Below, piece after piece: positions 25,465-32,968 of a stretch of 64,000 nucleotides of DNA (positions within the stretch are counted from its first letter, which is position 1; every line of letters starts with the position of its first letter). Origin of the DNA: Streptomyces sp. HNM0575 (GTDB lineage Bacteria; Actinomycetota; Actinomycetes; Streptomycetales; Streptomycetaceae); the NCBI RefSeq assembly GCF_012726265.1, contig NZ_JAASAG010000004.1, positions 1-64,000 of the forward strand, given 5' to 3'. The translations under genes were made by a program, and so were the position numbers. The notes beneath the pieces are model-generated. The model did no database searches, was not told the DNA's origin, and saw only the letters and a program-made list of their open reading frames with translations.

Positions 25465-25515
25465 CGGAGGACCCTCCGGTACTGTTGCGGTCATACGAGC
25501 GGAGGCCCCTCCGCT
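25465..25515. promoter_or_regulatory. Twin palindromic operators between TetR and reductase genes
   Basis: CGGAGGACCCTCCG (25465-25478) and AGCGGAGGCCCCTCCGCT (25498-25515) share the arms CGGAGG and CCTCCG around a 2-bp centre. They are 35 bp apart centre to centre and flank the short promoter region, so a TetR dimer on each would block both divergent genes. Confidence 0.8.
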
Positions 25516-25546
25516 TCTCTCATCCTGGCACGAGGACGGAACTCTC

Positions 25547-26482
25547 ATGACATCCGCTTCCCCCCGGACCACGGCCACCGGCGCCCCACGCCCCGGAGGC
25601 CCCGGCCTGCTCGCCGGCCACACCGTCTCCCGTATCGGATACGGAGCGATGCAGCTGGAGCGCCTGCGCGACGACCGCGGCACCGCTCTCGCCATGCTGC
25701 GCCGGGCGGTCGAGCTCGGCATCGACCACATCGACACCGCCCAGTTCTACGGAAACGGCTTCGTCAACGGGCTCCTCCGTGAAGCGATCCACCCCGAGGA
25801 CGGCGTCGTCATCGCCACCAAGGTCGGTGCCGCCCCCGACCCCGGCGCCCCGACCCCGCTACGGCCCGCGCAGCGACCCGAGGAACTTCGGGCAGGCGTC
25901 GAGGACAACCTGGCAAGCCTCGGTCTCGACCAGATCCCGCTGGTCAACCTGCGCCGTCTGGACACAGGACCCGGCCTGCGCGCCGAAGGTGACCAAGTGG
26001 TCGACATCGACGACCAGCTCGCGGTCATGGTGGCGATGCGGGAAGAGGGCAAGATCGGCGCGATCGGGCTCAGCAGCGTGACCCTGGAAGGGCTGCGCCG
26101 GGCGATCCCGGCGGGCCTCGCCTGCGTGCAGAACGCTTACAGCCTCGTGGCACGCGACGACGAGGACATCCTGGAACTCTGCACCGCCGAACAGATCGCC
26201 TGGGTCCCCTACTTCCCGCTCGGCAGCGCATTCCCCGGCCTGCCCAAGGTCACCGACGAACCAGCCGTCCAGAACGCAGCCCGGGCCCTGGACGCCACCG
26301 ACTCACAGATCGGCCTGGCCTGGCTGCTGCACCACGCACCGAACGTCCTCCTCATCCCAGGCACCGCAACCGCAGAACACCTCGAGGCGAACGTCGCCGC
26401 GGCCGCCATCGACCTCGACGAGGCGACACTCACGGCCCTCGACGCCGTCCCCACACGTTCAACTGACATTCCGCTCAACTAG
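25547..26482 (+). CDS. Aldo/keto reductase
   Basis: This 311-residue NADPH-dependent oxidoreductase has a TIM-barrel fold. The AKR motifs are IGYGAMQLE near the start, Asp and Tyr of the catalytic set in HIDTAQFYGNGFVN, the Lys in VVIATKVG and the C-terminal cofactor region LLIPGTATAEHLEANVAAA. The position that holds the catalytic His in most AKRs (LHR) reads NLRR here. That change is shared by many actinobacterial members as far as I recall, but it leaves the exact chemistry uncertain. It is controlled by the divergent TetR through the twin operators upstream. Confidence 0.88.
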   Translation: MTSASPRTTATGAPRPGGPGLLAGHTVSRIGYGAMQLERLRDDRGTALAMLRRAVELGIDHIDTAQFYGNGFVNGLLREAIHPEDGVVIATKVGAAPDPGAPTPLRPAQRPEELRAGVEDNLASLGLDQIPLVNLRRLDTGPGLRAEGDQVVDIDDQLAVMVAMREEGKIGAIGLSSVTLEGLRRAIPAGLACVQNAYSLVARDDEDILELCTAEQIAWVPYFPLGSAFPGLPKVTDEPAVQNAARALDATDSQIGLAWLLHHAPNVLLIPGTATAEHLEANVAAAAIDLDEATLTALDAVPTRSTDIPLN

Positions 26483-26552
26483 CGCCCGCCGTTTGGCCCC
26501 TGACGGATCCATGGCCAGAGGCGACCCGCAGAAAACTCGCCTGGAGGGCGGG

Positions 26553-28094
26553 TCATCGGCGGCGGCGACGGCGGCGGGCGAGGCGACGGAACGCCTTCGG
26601 CCCGACCGTCGGCGCGGGCAACGCGCCCGCGACCGCGTCGGCCAGCAGGCTGCCGACCGTCTCGGCCGCGCAAGCACGATTGGCGCCAATCCCTCCCGAG
26701 GGCCCGCGTTTGATCCAACCCACCACGTACGTACCGGTCTTGCCGGCCACCCGGCCGCTCTCGTGACGGACGGTTCCGGTTGCCTCGTCGAACGGGAGCC
26801 CCGCCTGGGGAACTCCGCGGTAGCCGATCGCCCGCAGCGCCATGCCGGCCGGGATCTCCAGCTCACCGTGACCGCCGGTCACGCGCACGGCGCGGACGCA
26901 TTCGTCCCCGCACAGCTCCTGTGGCGTGGAGAGGAAGCGGAACACGATCCGGCGCCGCCGTCCCGCGGCGCCCGGCGACACGGACCAGTCGACGGCCTCC
27001 CGCGTCACACCCTGCAATACCGCCGCCTTGTCATTCGGCCCGGCGAGATCGATCGCCTCCCCGATCCGCGGATCGTGGTCGTCCACGACCAGGTCCACCT
27101 CGGGGAGCTGCTTCAGAGCGAGCAGCTCGGATCGGGAGTACGCCGCGTGATCCGGACCGCGGCGCCCCAGCACCACCACCTCGCGTACCTTGCTGCGGCG
27201 CAGCTCCGCCAGCGCGTGGCGCGCGATGCCGGTATCGGCGAGTGACTCCGGGTCGGAGACCAGGATGCGGGCGACGTCGAGGGCGACGTTGCCGTTACCG
27301 ACCACGACGACTCGTTCCGCAGAGAGGTCGACGGCGTCCGGCGCGACCTCCGGGTGCGCGTTGTACCAGGCGACGACGGTGGTCGCGGCGAGACTGCCCG
27401 TCCGGTCCTCGCCGGGGATCCCCAGCCGCCGGTCGGAGGCGGCGCCCACCGCGTAGATCACCGCATCGTGGTGTGCGGCGAGTTCCCCGTCCGTGACGTC
27501 CTTGCCCACCTGGAGGCCGAGGTGCATCCGCACGCGAGGATGCGTGTGGAAGCGGGCGAAGGTGTCGCCGGCCTTCCTGGTCGAGGGGTGGTCCGGAGCC
27601 ACGCCGTAGCGGACGAGACCGCCGGCGGCCGGAAGCCGGTCGACGAGCGTCACTTCGGCCCTGGTGTGCAGCAGCAGATCCTCGGCGGCGTACATGCCCG
27701 CCGGCCCGGTGCCGACGATCGCGACCCGCAACGGCCCGAAGTCCGGCGGCAGGACGCGTTCGAAGACCGGCTCGCCCCAGTCGTGGAAGATCGGCCCGTG
27801 GCCGCCGGTTTCAGACGGTTCCGTCTGCGGCTCCTTCTCGCTGTGCGCGAAGTAGGCCGAGTTGATGTCGGCGTACTCCCGCTGCGCGGCGGTCAGGCTG
27901 TCGACCGGAATAACGGCGTCCACCGGGCAGGCGTCGGCGCAGGCGCCGCAGTCGATGCAGGTCTGCGGGTCGATGTGCAGCATCTCCGTACTGCCGAAGT
28001 CCCGTTCCCCGGGCGTGGGGCGGATGCAGTTGACCGGGCAGACGGACACGCAACTGGCGTCCTTGCAGCAAGTCTGGGTGATCGCGAAAGCCAT
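26553..28094 (-). CDS. fprB: Ferredoxin-NADP reductase with N-terminal ferredoxin domain (FprB-like)
   Basis: This 513-residue fusion protein resembles mycobacterial FprB. Residues 1-75 form a bacterial ferredoxin with two cluster motifs (CCKDASCVSVCPVNC and CIDCGACADACPV). The rest is an adrenodoxin-reductase-type flavoprotein with FAD motif VAIVGTGPAGMYAAEDLL near 127-144, NADP motif VVVVGNGNVALDVARIL near 264-280, and GTYVVGWIKRGPSGGIG. It should pass electrons from NADPH to ferredoxin-dependent oxygenases. It lies 22 bp downstream of the AurF-like diiron gene on the same strand, so it probably reduces that enzyme. The C-terminus ends in a run of arginines. Confidence 0.9.
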   Translation of the reverse strand: MAFAITQTCCKDASCVSVCPVNCIRPTPGERDFGSTEMLHIDPQTCIDCGACADACPVDAVIPVDSLTAAQREYADINSAYFAHSEKEPQTEPSETGGHGPIFHDWGEPVFERVLPPDFGPLRVAIVGTGPAGMYAAEDLLLHTRAEVTLVDRLPAAGGLVRYGVAPDHPSTRKAGDTFARFHTHPRVRMHLGLQVGKDVTDGELAAHHDAVIYAVGAASDRRLGIPGEDRTGSLAATTVVAWYNAHPEVAPDAVDLSAERVVVVGNGNVALDVARILVSDPESLADTGIARHALAELRRSKVREVVVLGRRGPDHAAYSRSELLALKQLPEVDLVVDDHDPRIGEAIDLAGPNDKAAVLQGVTREAVDWSVSPGAAGRRRRIVFRFLSTPQELCGDECVRAVRVTGGHGELEIPAGMALRAIGYRGVPQAGLPFDEATGTVRHESGRVAGKTGTYVVGWIKRGPSGGIGANRACAAETVGSLLADAVAGALPAPTVGPKAFRRLARRRRRRR

Positions 28095-28116
28095 GTCGTC
28101 CGCTCGCGTGAAGTCG

Positions 28117-29031
28117 TCAGATCAGGTTGGCGCGCTTGTAGAAGAACAGCGCGGGCTTGGTGAGCAGCCCCACCGATGTCAGGAACTCCATCAGGCCCGA
28201 ACAGCTCGACCGCATCATCGACTTGTGTTGCTCGTTGGCCTTCGCCTCACGCAGGGCGCGCTTCTCGTCGAGTCCGGCGTTCGCGTAGACCTTCCGGTTC
28301 ACCATGCTGATCACGATGACGTAGGCCGCGACGGCGATCAGGAGAGAGTGGATGTGGCGGCGTACGCGTCCGGCGCGAGCGAGATGCTTGCGCGTTTCGT
28401 CGCGGGCGAACTTCATGTGCCGTGATTCCTCGACGACATGGATGTTGTTGATGGTGCGGACGAACGGCACGACGCGTTCGTCGCGCATCCAGTCGCGCTG
28501 CATGACGTCGAGTACCTCCTCGGCGACGAGGATCGCCCCGTACGCCCCCTCACCGAACGCAACGGTCTTGAAGAACCGGCCGAGTTCGACCGCCAGCCGG
28601 TGCGGGCGGTAGGCCGGTGCCCGAAGCTTCTTCGCGCCGCGGGCGAACATGATCGAGTGGCGGCACTCGTCGGCGATCTCGGTGAGCGCCCACTGGAAGG
28701 CGTCGTCGGTCGGGTCCTTGGCGTAGAAGTCCCGCAGCATCATCTGCTGAAGGATCATCTCGAACCAGATGCCGGTGCTGGCCACCGACGCGGCCTCCTG
28801 CCGGGTCAGCGCCTTGCGCTGTGCCTCGGTCAGTTCGTTCCAGTACGCCGTGCCGTAGAGGGTGCTCCACTCCGGGCTGGTCCCGTGGAAGTCCTCGTCC
28901 AGCGGGGTCTCCCAGTCGACCTCGGTGAGCGGGTCGTAGGAGAGTTGCGAGGACGAGTCGAGCAGCCGCCGCGCGACGTCGTCCTCGGGCGTCCGGTTCG
29001 TGGTCTGCGGTCGCGAGATGCCGGTGGCCAT
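28117..29031 (-). CDS. AurF-like diiron oxygenase
   Basis: This 304-residue protein is of the p-aminobenzoate N-oxygenase (AurF) family of ferritin-like diiron enzymes, membrane-free but with a hydrophobic helix near residues 230-245. The iron ligands can be read as Glu in GIWFEMILQ, ExxH in IADECRHSI, Glu in LVAEEVLD, and HxxxExxRH in NNIHVVEESRHMKF. The ATG at 29031 follows AGGGAG. The neighbouring FprB-like reductase could supply electrons. Whether it oxidises an amine or has another role cannot be told from this sequence. Confidence 0.85.
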   Translation of the reverse strand: MATGISRPQTTNRTPEDDVARRLLDSSSQLSYDPLTEVDWETPLDEDFHGTSPEWSTLYGTAYWNELTEAQRKALTRQEAASVASTGIWFEMILQQMMLRDFYAKDPTDDAFQWALTEIADECRHSIMFARGAKKLRAPAYRPHRLAVELGRFFKTVAFGEGAYGAILVAEEVLDVMQRDWMRDERVVPFVRTINNIHVVEESRHMKFARDETRKHLARAGRVRRHIHSLLIAVAAYVIVISMVNRKVYANAGLDEKRALREAKANEQHKSMMRSSCSGLMEFLTSVGLLTKPALFFYKRANLI

Positions 29032-29077
29032 GCTGGGACTCCCTGAGTCGGGTCCGTGAAGTACCTCATCCTCTACT

Positions 29078-29098
29078 GCTATTACTGTCGGTAACAGC
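29078..29098. promoter_or_regulatory. Operator-like dyad upstream of the diiron oxygenase gene
   Basis: Arms GCTATTAC and GTAACAGC match at seven of eight positions around TGTCG. The dyad lies 47 bp upstream of the start, in the only AT-richer patch nearby, and resembles a TetR-family site. No regulator gene is adjacent, so the protein that binds it must be encoded elsewhere. Confidence 0.55.
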
Positions 29099-29358
29099 AT
29101 CTTGCTGACAGACTTTATAGCAAGAGTCCGCCGCTGCCTACCCCTGCGTAACCCCCAAGTTGCGTGAGCGTGTCGCAACGTGTCGCTGTCGCGGCAGATG
29201 CACGGCGGAGCACCGCGTCACATCTCTTTCACGTTCAGTGGGACGGCCAGGTCTTCGCCGCGGCAACTGGACCTGAACCGCGGGTGGTTCGCAGCTCGCG
29301 ACGGCATCCGACCGGCGGGACGAATTGCCGTGTGGCCGCCTGGCCGTGTGGCACGGCG

Positions 29359-30381
29359 TCAGGTGATACGCAGGATCACCTTGCCGATGAGTCCGGGCCG
29401 GTCGAGGAGTTGCCCCGCACGTTCTGCCTCGCTGAGGTCGAGGACCGAGTCGATGACGGGGCGCACGTCGTGGGTTCGCAGCAGGCCGGGCAGTGCTTCG
29501 CGCAATCGGGCGGTGAGCGCGCGCAGTTCGCCGGCGTCACGGCCGCGGAAGGTGGTGCCGATCAGCTGTATCCGGCGGGCGGCGAGCGTTTCGAGGTCGA
29601 GGTGAGCGTGTGTCCCGGCGAGCCGTCCGATCTGCACGATCCTGGCGCGAGGAGCGGCAGCGGCGAGCAGGTCGGCGAGGACGGGTCCGCCCAGGTGGTC
29701 GAGGCAGACGTCGAAGGCGTCCGGGCCGAGCACGGTGGCGATGTCCTCGGGGTTCTCGGCGTTCTCGGGGTTCTCGGGGTCCTCGGGGTTCTCGGGATCC
29801 GTATCGACGACCCGGGTGGCGCCCAACTCGCGGAGCAGGCCTGCCTTGTCCCTGGAGCGGGTGGTCGCGATGACCGTGTGTACGCCGAGGGCCCGGGCGA
29901 GCTGAACGCCGATGTGACCGACGCCGCCGGCGCCGCCGGTGATGAGGACGCGGTCGTCGGGCCGCAGCCGGGCTGCCTCGGTCAGGGCGCCGTACTCGGT
30001 GAGGAGCGCGCTGGGCAGCCCGGCGGCGGCCACGAGGTCCAGGGAGTCGGGCACGGGCAGGAGGAGCCGGTGGTCGACGGCGACCAACTCGGCGCAGGCA
30101 CCGCCCGTTTGTGCCATGACGTACTGACCGGGTGCGATGCCGGTGACGCGATCGCCGACCGCCCGTACTCGACCGGCCATCTCGAACCCGACGCGGTCCG
30201 GCGCCACGTTCCAGTCGGCGCTGGAGGGGACGTAGGCACCCTCGCGCATCAGCAGGTCGGCGCGGTTCAGCCCTGCGTCGGCGACCTCTACCAGCACCTG
30301 GTCCCCGGCGACGGCGGGTGGCGCGATCTCGGTCACGGTCCACGCGGACGGTGTGCCGGTGGTGGTCCGAAGCGCGCGCAT
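29359..30381 (-). CDS. Zinc-binding dehydrogenase family quinone oxidoreductase
   Basis: This 340-residue medium-chain oxidoreductase of the quinone oxidoreductase group lacks the zinc-ligand cysteines. Family motifs are VADAGLNRADLLMREG near 34-49, GFEMAGRVRAVGDRVTGIAPGQYV near 66-89, and the NADPH-binding VLITGGAGGVGHIGVQLARALG near 139-157. Between VDTD and IATVLGPDAFDVC there is an extra run of about 18 residues made of ENPED-like repeats, which has no counterpart in the family pattern I know. It reads towards the diiron gene with a 270-bp gap. The substrate is unknown. Confidence 0.85.
   Translation of the reverse strand: MRALRTTTGTPSAWTVTEIAPPAVAGDQVLVEVADAGLNRADLLMREGAYVPSSADWNVAPDRVGFEMAGRVRAVGDRVTGIAPGQYVMAQTGGACAELVAVDHRLLLPVPDSLDLVAAAGLPSALLTEYGALTEAARLRPDDRVLITGGAGGVGHIGVQLARALGVHTVIATTRSRDKAGLLRELGATRVVDTDPENPEDPENPENAENPEDIATVLGPDAFDVCLDHLGGPVLADLLAAAAPRARIVQIGRLAGTHAHLDLETLAARRIQLIGTTFRGRDAGELRALTARLREALPGLLRTHDVRPVIDSVLDLSEAERAGQLLDRPGLIGKVILRIT
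29744..29799 (-). repeat. In-frame 9-bp tandem repeats inside the oxidoreductase gene
   Basis: About six units of a 9-bp repeat (TTCTCGGGG on the plus strand, with single-base variants) encode PENPEDPENPENAENPED. The repeat sits in a surface loop between the cofactor domain and the next strand and keeps the frame because the unit is a multiple of three. Confidence 0.8.
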
Positions 30382-30592
30382 GGGGTGATTGTCACCGACC
30401 GGCCACCATCAGGCCCGCCGGGGGAAGGAGTTGGGCCGACCGCATGGACGAAGGTGTGCAACCGCGCGACGACTAGTTCGCAACTGAGAGCCGACGGGCG
30501 GAGGTTGGGGGCGTCGTGGCGTCGTGCGAGGAAGTCCGTTCATCGGTCGGCTCGGCCTGGCTAACGAAACCCCCGGACGCTCCCCCGCTGCG

Positions 30593-31417
30593 TCACTCCC
30601 CGTCGAGGGCTGCGGCGAGCAGCCGTCGGGTGGTGTCCTCGACGCGGTCGGCGTAGTAGTCGTAGAGCGCCTGACGGCCCAGGCGGGCCGCGAGCGTGCC
30701 GTCGCCGTCGCGGATCGCGGCGAGGACCTGGCGGTGGTGGGCGATGGAGCGCCGCATCCACACGGTGGCGTCGGCGGCCACCGCGATCTTCTCCTCGATG
30801 ACCTCGACGACGGCGTCGTGGACCGCACGGGCGCACAGGCCCAGCAGTGAATTGCCGCTGGCTTCGGCCACCGCACGGTGGAAGAGGGCGTCCGCCTCGC
30901 TGAAGGCGTGCAGATCCGCCTTCCCGGCCTTCCCGGAACCGCCGGAACCACCGGAACCGCCGGAACCGCCGGAACCGCCTGCGCTGAGCGTCTCCATCCG
31001 CTCGATCTGCTCCGTCATCCGCGCCAGGTCGCTCTCGCTGTGCAGACGGGCGGCGAGACGGTTGCTCTCGGCGTCCAGCACCATGCGGAAGTGCACCAGC
31101 TCGCCGAGCGTGGACAGATGGGAGCGGGCGAGCCGCCCCAGGGTGCGGCTGAGGTTGTCCGGGGTGACGCCGAGGACCTCGGCCCCCAGGGGGTCGCCGG
31201 GCCGGGAGCGTACGAGTCCGGCGGACTGGAGTACGCGCAGCGCTTCGCGGACCGTGGAGCGTCCGACGGCGAACTGGCTGACGAGTTCTCGTTCCCCGGG
31301 GAGCCGTGAGCCCGGCGGGAGTTCGCCGCTGAGGATGCGCTCCTCGATCTGTTCCGCGACGCGCTGATAGGCGCGCACCGGCTCGACCGGCTGGAAGACG
31401 GCCCCCTCCGCGGACAT
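30593..31417 (-). CDS. GntR family regulator, FadR/FCD type
   Basis: This 274-residue regulator carries the winged helix VAEQIEERILSGELPPGSRLPGERELVSQFAVGRSTVREALRVLQSAGLV (about residues 20-70) and an FCD domain interrupted by a glycine-serine linker (GGS repeated five times) and KAGKADLHAF. ATG at 31417 follows a G-rich ribosome binding site. It is divergent from the catabolic operon at 31637-39143, and a perfect GntR-type operator lies between them, so it probably represses that operon until a substrate is present. Confidence 0.87.
   Translation of the reverse strand: MSAEGAVFQPVEPVRAYQRVAEQIEERILSGELPPGSRLPGERELVSQFAVGRSTVREALRVLQSAGLVRSRPGDPLGAEVLGVTPDNLSRTLGRLARSHLSTLGELVHFRMVLDAESNRLAARLHSESDLARMTEQIERMETLSAGGSGGSGGSGGSGGSGKAGKADLHAFSEADALFHRAVAEASGNSLLGLCARAVHDAVVEVIEEKIAVAADATVWMRRSIAHHRQVLAAIRDGDGTLAARLGRQALYDYYADRVEDTTRRLLAAALDGE
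30934..30988 (-). repeat. In-frame 9-bp tandem repeats (GGS codons) in the GntR gene
   Basis: A 9-bp unit CCGGAACCG (plus strand) with minor changes is repeated about five to six times and encodes a flexible Gly-Gly-Ser linker inside the ligand-binding domain of the regulator. Confidence 0.8.
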
Positions 31418-31583
31418 GTGCTCCCCCCTCGTGGTCACCGGTCGGCTGCCGGACTGCTGGTGCTCAGTGGTGCTCAGGGCTGCGGACTATGCGCCGCGGC
31501 CTTCGGCTTCGGACGCCGGCGGAAGCCGGGCATGCGCTCCCCCTTGACCGAGGCGTGAATGCGCTAGGAGAGTACGGGAATTC

Positions 31584-31600
31584 GACTGGTCTGACCAGTC
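31584..31600. promoter_or_regulatory. GntR/FadR-type operator
   Basis: GACTGGTCTGACCAGTC is a perfect palindrome with 8-bp arms around one base. Its TGGTC-N-GACCA core is the classic site for FadR/LldR-type GntR proteins. It lies 36 bp upstream of the peptidase start and 167 bp from the divergent GntR start. Confidence 0.85.
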
Positions 31601-31636
31601 TCCTGGTTCTCTGCCAGGTTCCTTGGAGGTTGCCGC

Positions 31637-32968
31637 ATGCTTTCCCGTCCTGGTGCTCCCTCGCGCGATCCGGTGGTCGACGCGGACGCCGCCGTCCGTC
31701 TCACCCGCGACCTGGTGCGGCTTCGCACCGTGAGCGACGCGGGCGCCGACCAGGTCGAGACGCCGGCCGTCGGTCTGCTGGAGCGGCTCTTCGCCGAGTT
31801 CGGCTGGCAGTACGAGGTGACCGAGGTAGTCCCGGGACGCCAGAACCTCGTCGCCGTCGTCGAGGGCGGCGGCGGGGCCGGGCCGACGCTGATGTTCGAG
31901 GGGCACACCGACGTCGTGACGGAGGGACGCGGTGAGGACTGGAGCGTCGACCCCTACGGCGGCGAGATCCGCGACGGCAGGCTGTGGGGCCGCGGCTCCG
32001 CCGACATGAAGTCCGGTCTGGCCGCGATGATCCACGGGGTGCGGGGGCTGCAACTCGCGGGGCCGTTCCCCGGGCGCATCGTGCTCGGCGCGCTGTGCGA
32101 CGAGGAGGGGATGATGCTCGGCGCGAAGGCGTTCGCGGCCTCGGCGGCGGCGTCCGGGATCGACGGTGTCATCGTCTGCGAGCCGGAAGGGTACGAGGTG
32201 TGCACCTCGGCCCGCGGCGCGATCCGTCTCCGCCTGGATCTGACCGGTGTGATGGCGCACGGCGCGATGCCGCAGGAGGCACGGTCGCCGCTGGTCGCCG
32301 GGGCGCGGATCGTCCAGGCGCTGGCCGGCGTGGAGGAGTGGGCCGTCGAGCGTTTCGGCACCCATCGGCATGCCGGGTCGGTGACCGTGACGCCGACCGT
32401 GCTGCGTGCGGGAGACCCCGGGCAGCTCAACGTGATTCCCGCGCACGGCATGATCGGCGTCGATGTGCGTACCGTCCCGGGCACCGATCATGGCGAACTG
32501 CTCGCCCGCATAAGCGAGTCGGCCCGCGACGCCGCGGCCACGGCGGGTGTGACGGTCGAGCCGGCAGTGGTCGACGACCGGCCGGCGGTCGAGATCGGCG
32601 AGGACCATCCCGTCGTGGCGGCGCTGGTCGCCGGGCACCGCGGCGAGCACGGGGCGGCGCCCGCGTTCGGGGCGGTGCCCGGCACCACGGACGGGACGAT
32701 CCTCACGCGGGACGCGGGGCTGCCGACCGTGGTGTACGGGCCGGGCGGCAAGTGGATCGCGCACCAGAAGGACGAGTACGTCGAGGTCGCGGAGATCGGC
32801 CAGTACGCGAGGGTCTACGCCGCGGCCGCGCGGCACTTCCTGACCGCCGGAGCGGCCGGGGACGGGATCGCGGGTGCCGGGGCGAGAGCCGGGGAGACCG
32901 GGGACGCGAGCGCGGATGCCGGGGAGACCGCGGACGCGAGCGCGGATGCCGGGGAGGCCGCCCGGTGA
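31637..32968 (+). CDS. M20 family metallopeptidase/deacylase (ArgE/DapE-like)
   Basis: This 443-residue zinc amidohydrolase family protein shows the metal motifs MFEGHTDVV near 86-94, WGRGSADMKSG near 116-126 and CDEEGMM near 156-162, where the Glu pair acts as base and ligand, and a late ligand His in the KWIAHQKDEYV region. Relatives remove acyl groups from amino acids or cut dipeptides. The C-terminus carries an extra repetitive tail (GETADASADA-like). It is the first gene of the operon, with ribosome binding site GGAGG before the ATG. It probably performs amide hydrolysis for the downstream dehydrogenases. Confidence 0.88.
   Translation: MLSRPGAPSRDPVVDADAAVRLTRDLVRLRTVSDAGADQVETPAVGLLERLFAEFGWQYEVTEVVPGRQNLVAVVEGGGGAGPTLMFEGHTDVVTEGRGEDWSVDPYGGEIRDGRLWGRGSADMKSGLAAMIHGVRGLQLAGPFPGRIVLGALCDEEGMMLGAKAFAASAAASGIDGVIVCEPEGYEVCTSARGAIRLRLDLTGVMAHGAMPQEARSPLVAGARIVQALAGVEEWAVERFGTHRHAGSVTVTPTVLRAGDPGQLNVIPAHGMIGVDVRTVPGTDHGELLARISESARDAAATAGVTVEPAVVDDRPAVEIGEDHPVVAALVAGHRGEHGAAPAFGAVPGTTDGTILTRDAGLPTVVYGPGGKWIAHQKDEYVEVAEIGQYARVYAAAARHFLTAGAAGDGIAGAGARAGETGDASADAGETADASADAGEAAR
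32893..32960 (+). repeat. In-frame 30-bp tandem repeat at the end of the M20 gene
   Basis: Two and a partial third copy of a unit encoding GETADASADA extend the peptidase past its conserved end. The next gene starts within the stop codon of this tail, so the expansion has kept translational coupling. Confidence 0.75.

Noticed and set aside
28117..29031. Possible natural-product gene cluster around the AurF-like gene
   Set aside because: No polyketide synthase, NRPS or tailoring set is near; only the ferredoxin reductase accompanies it.
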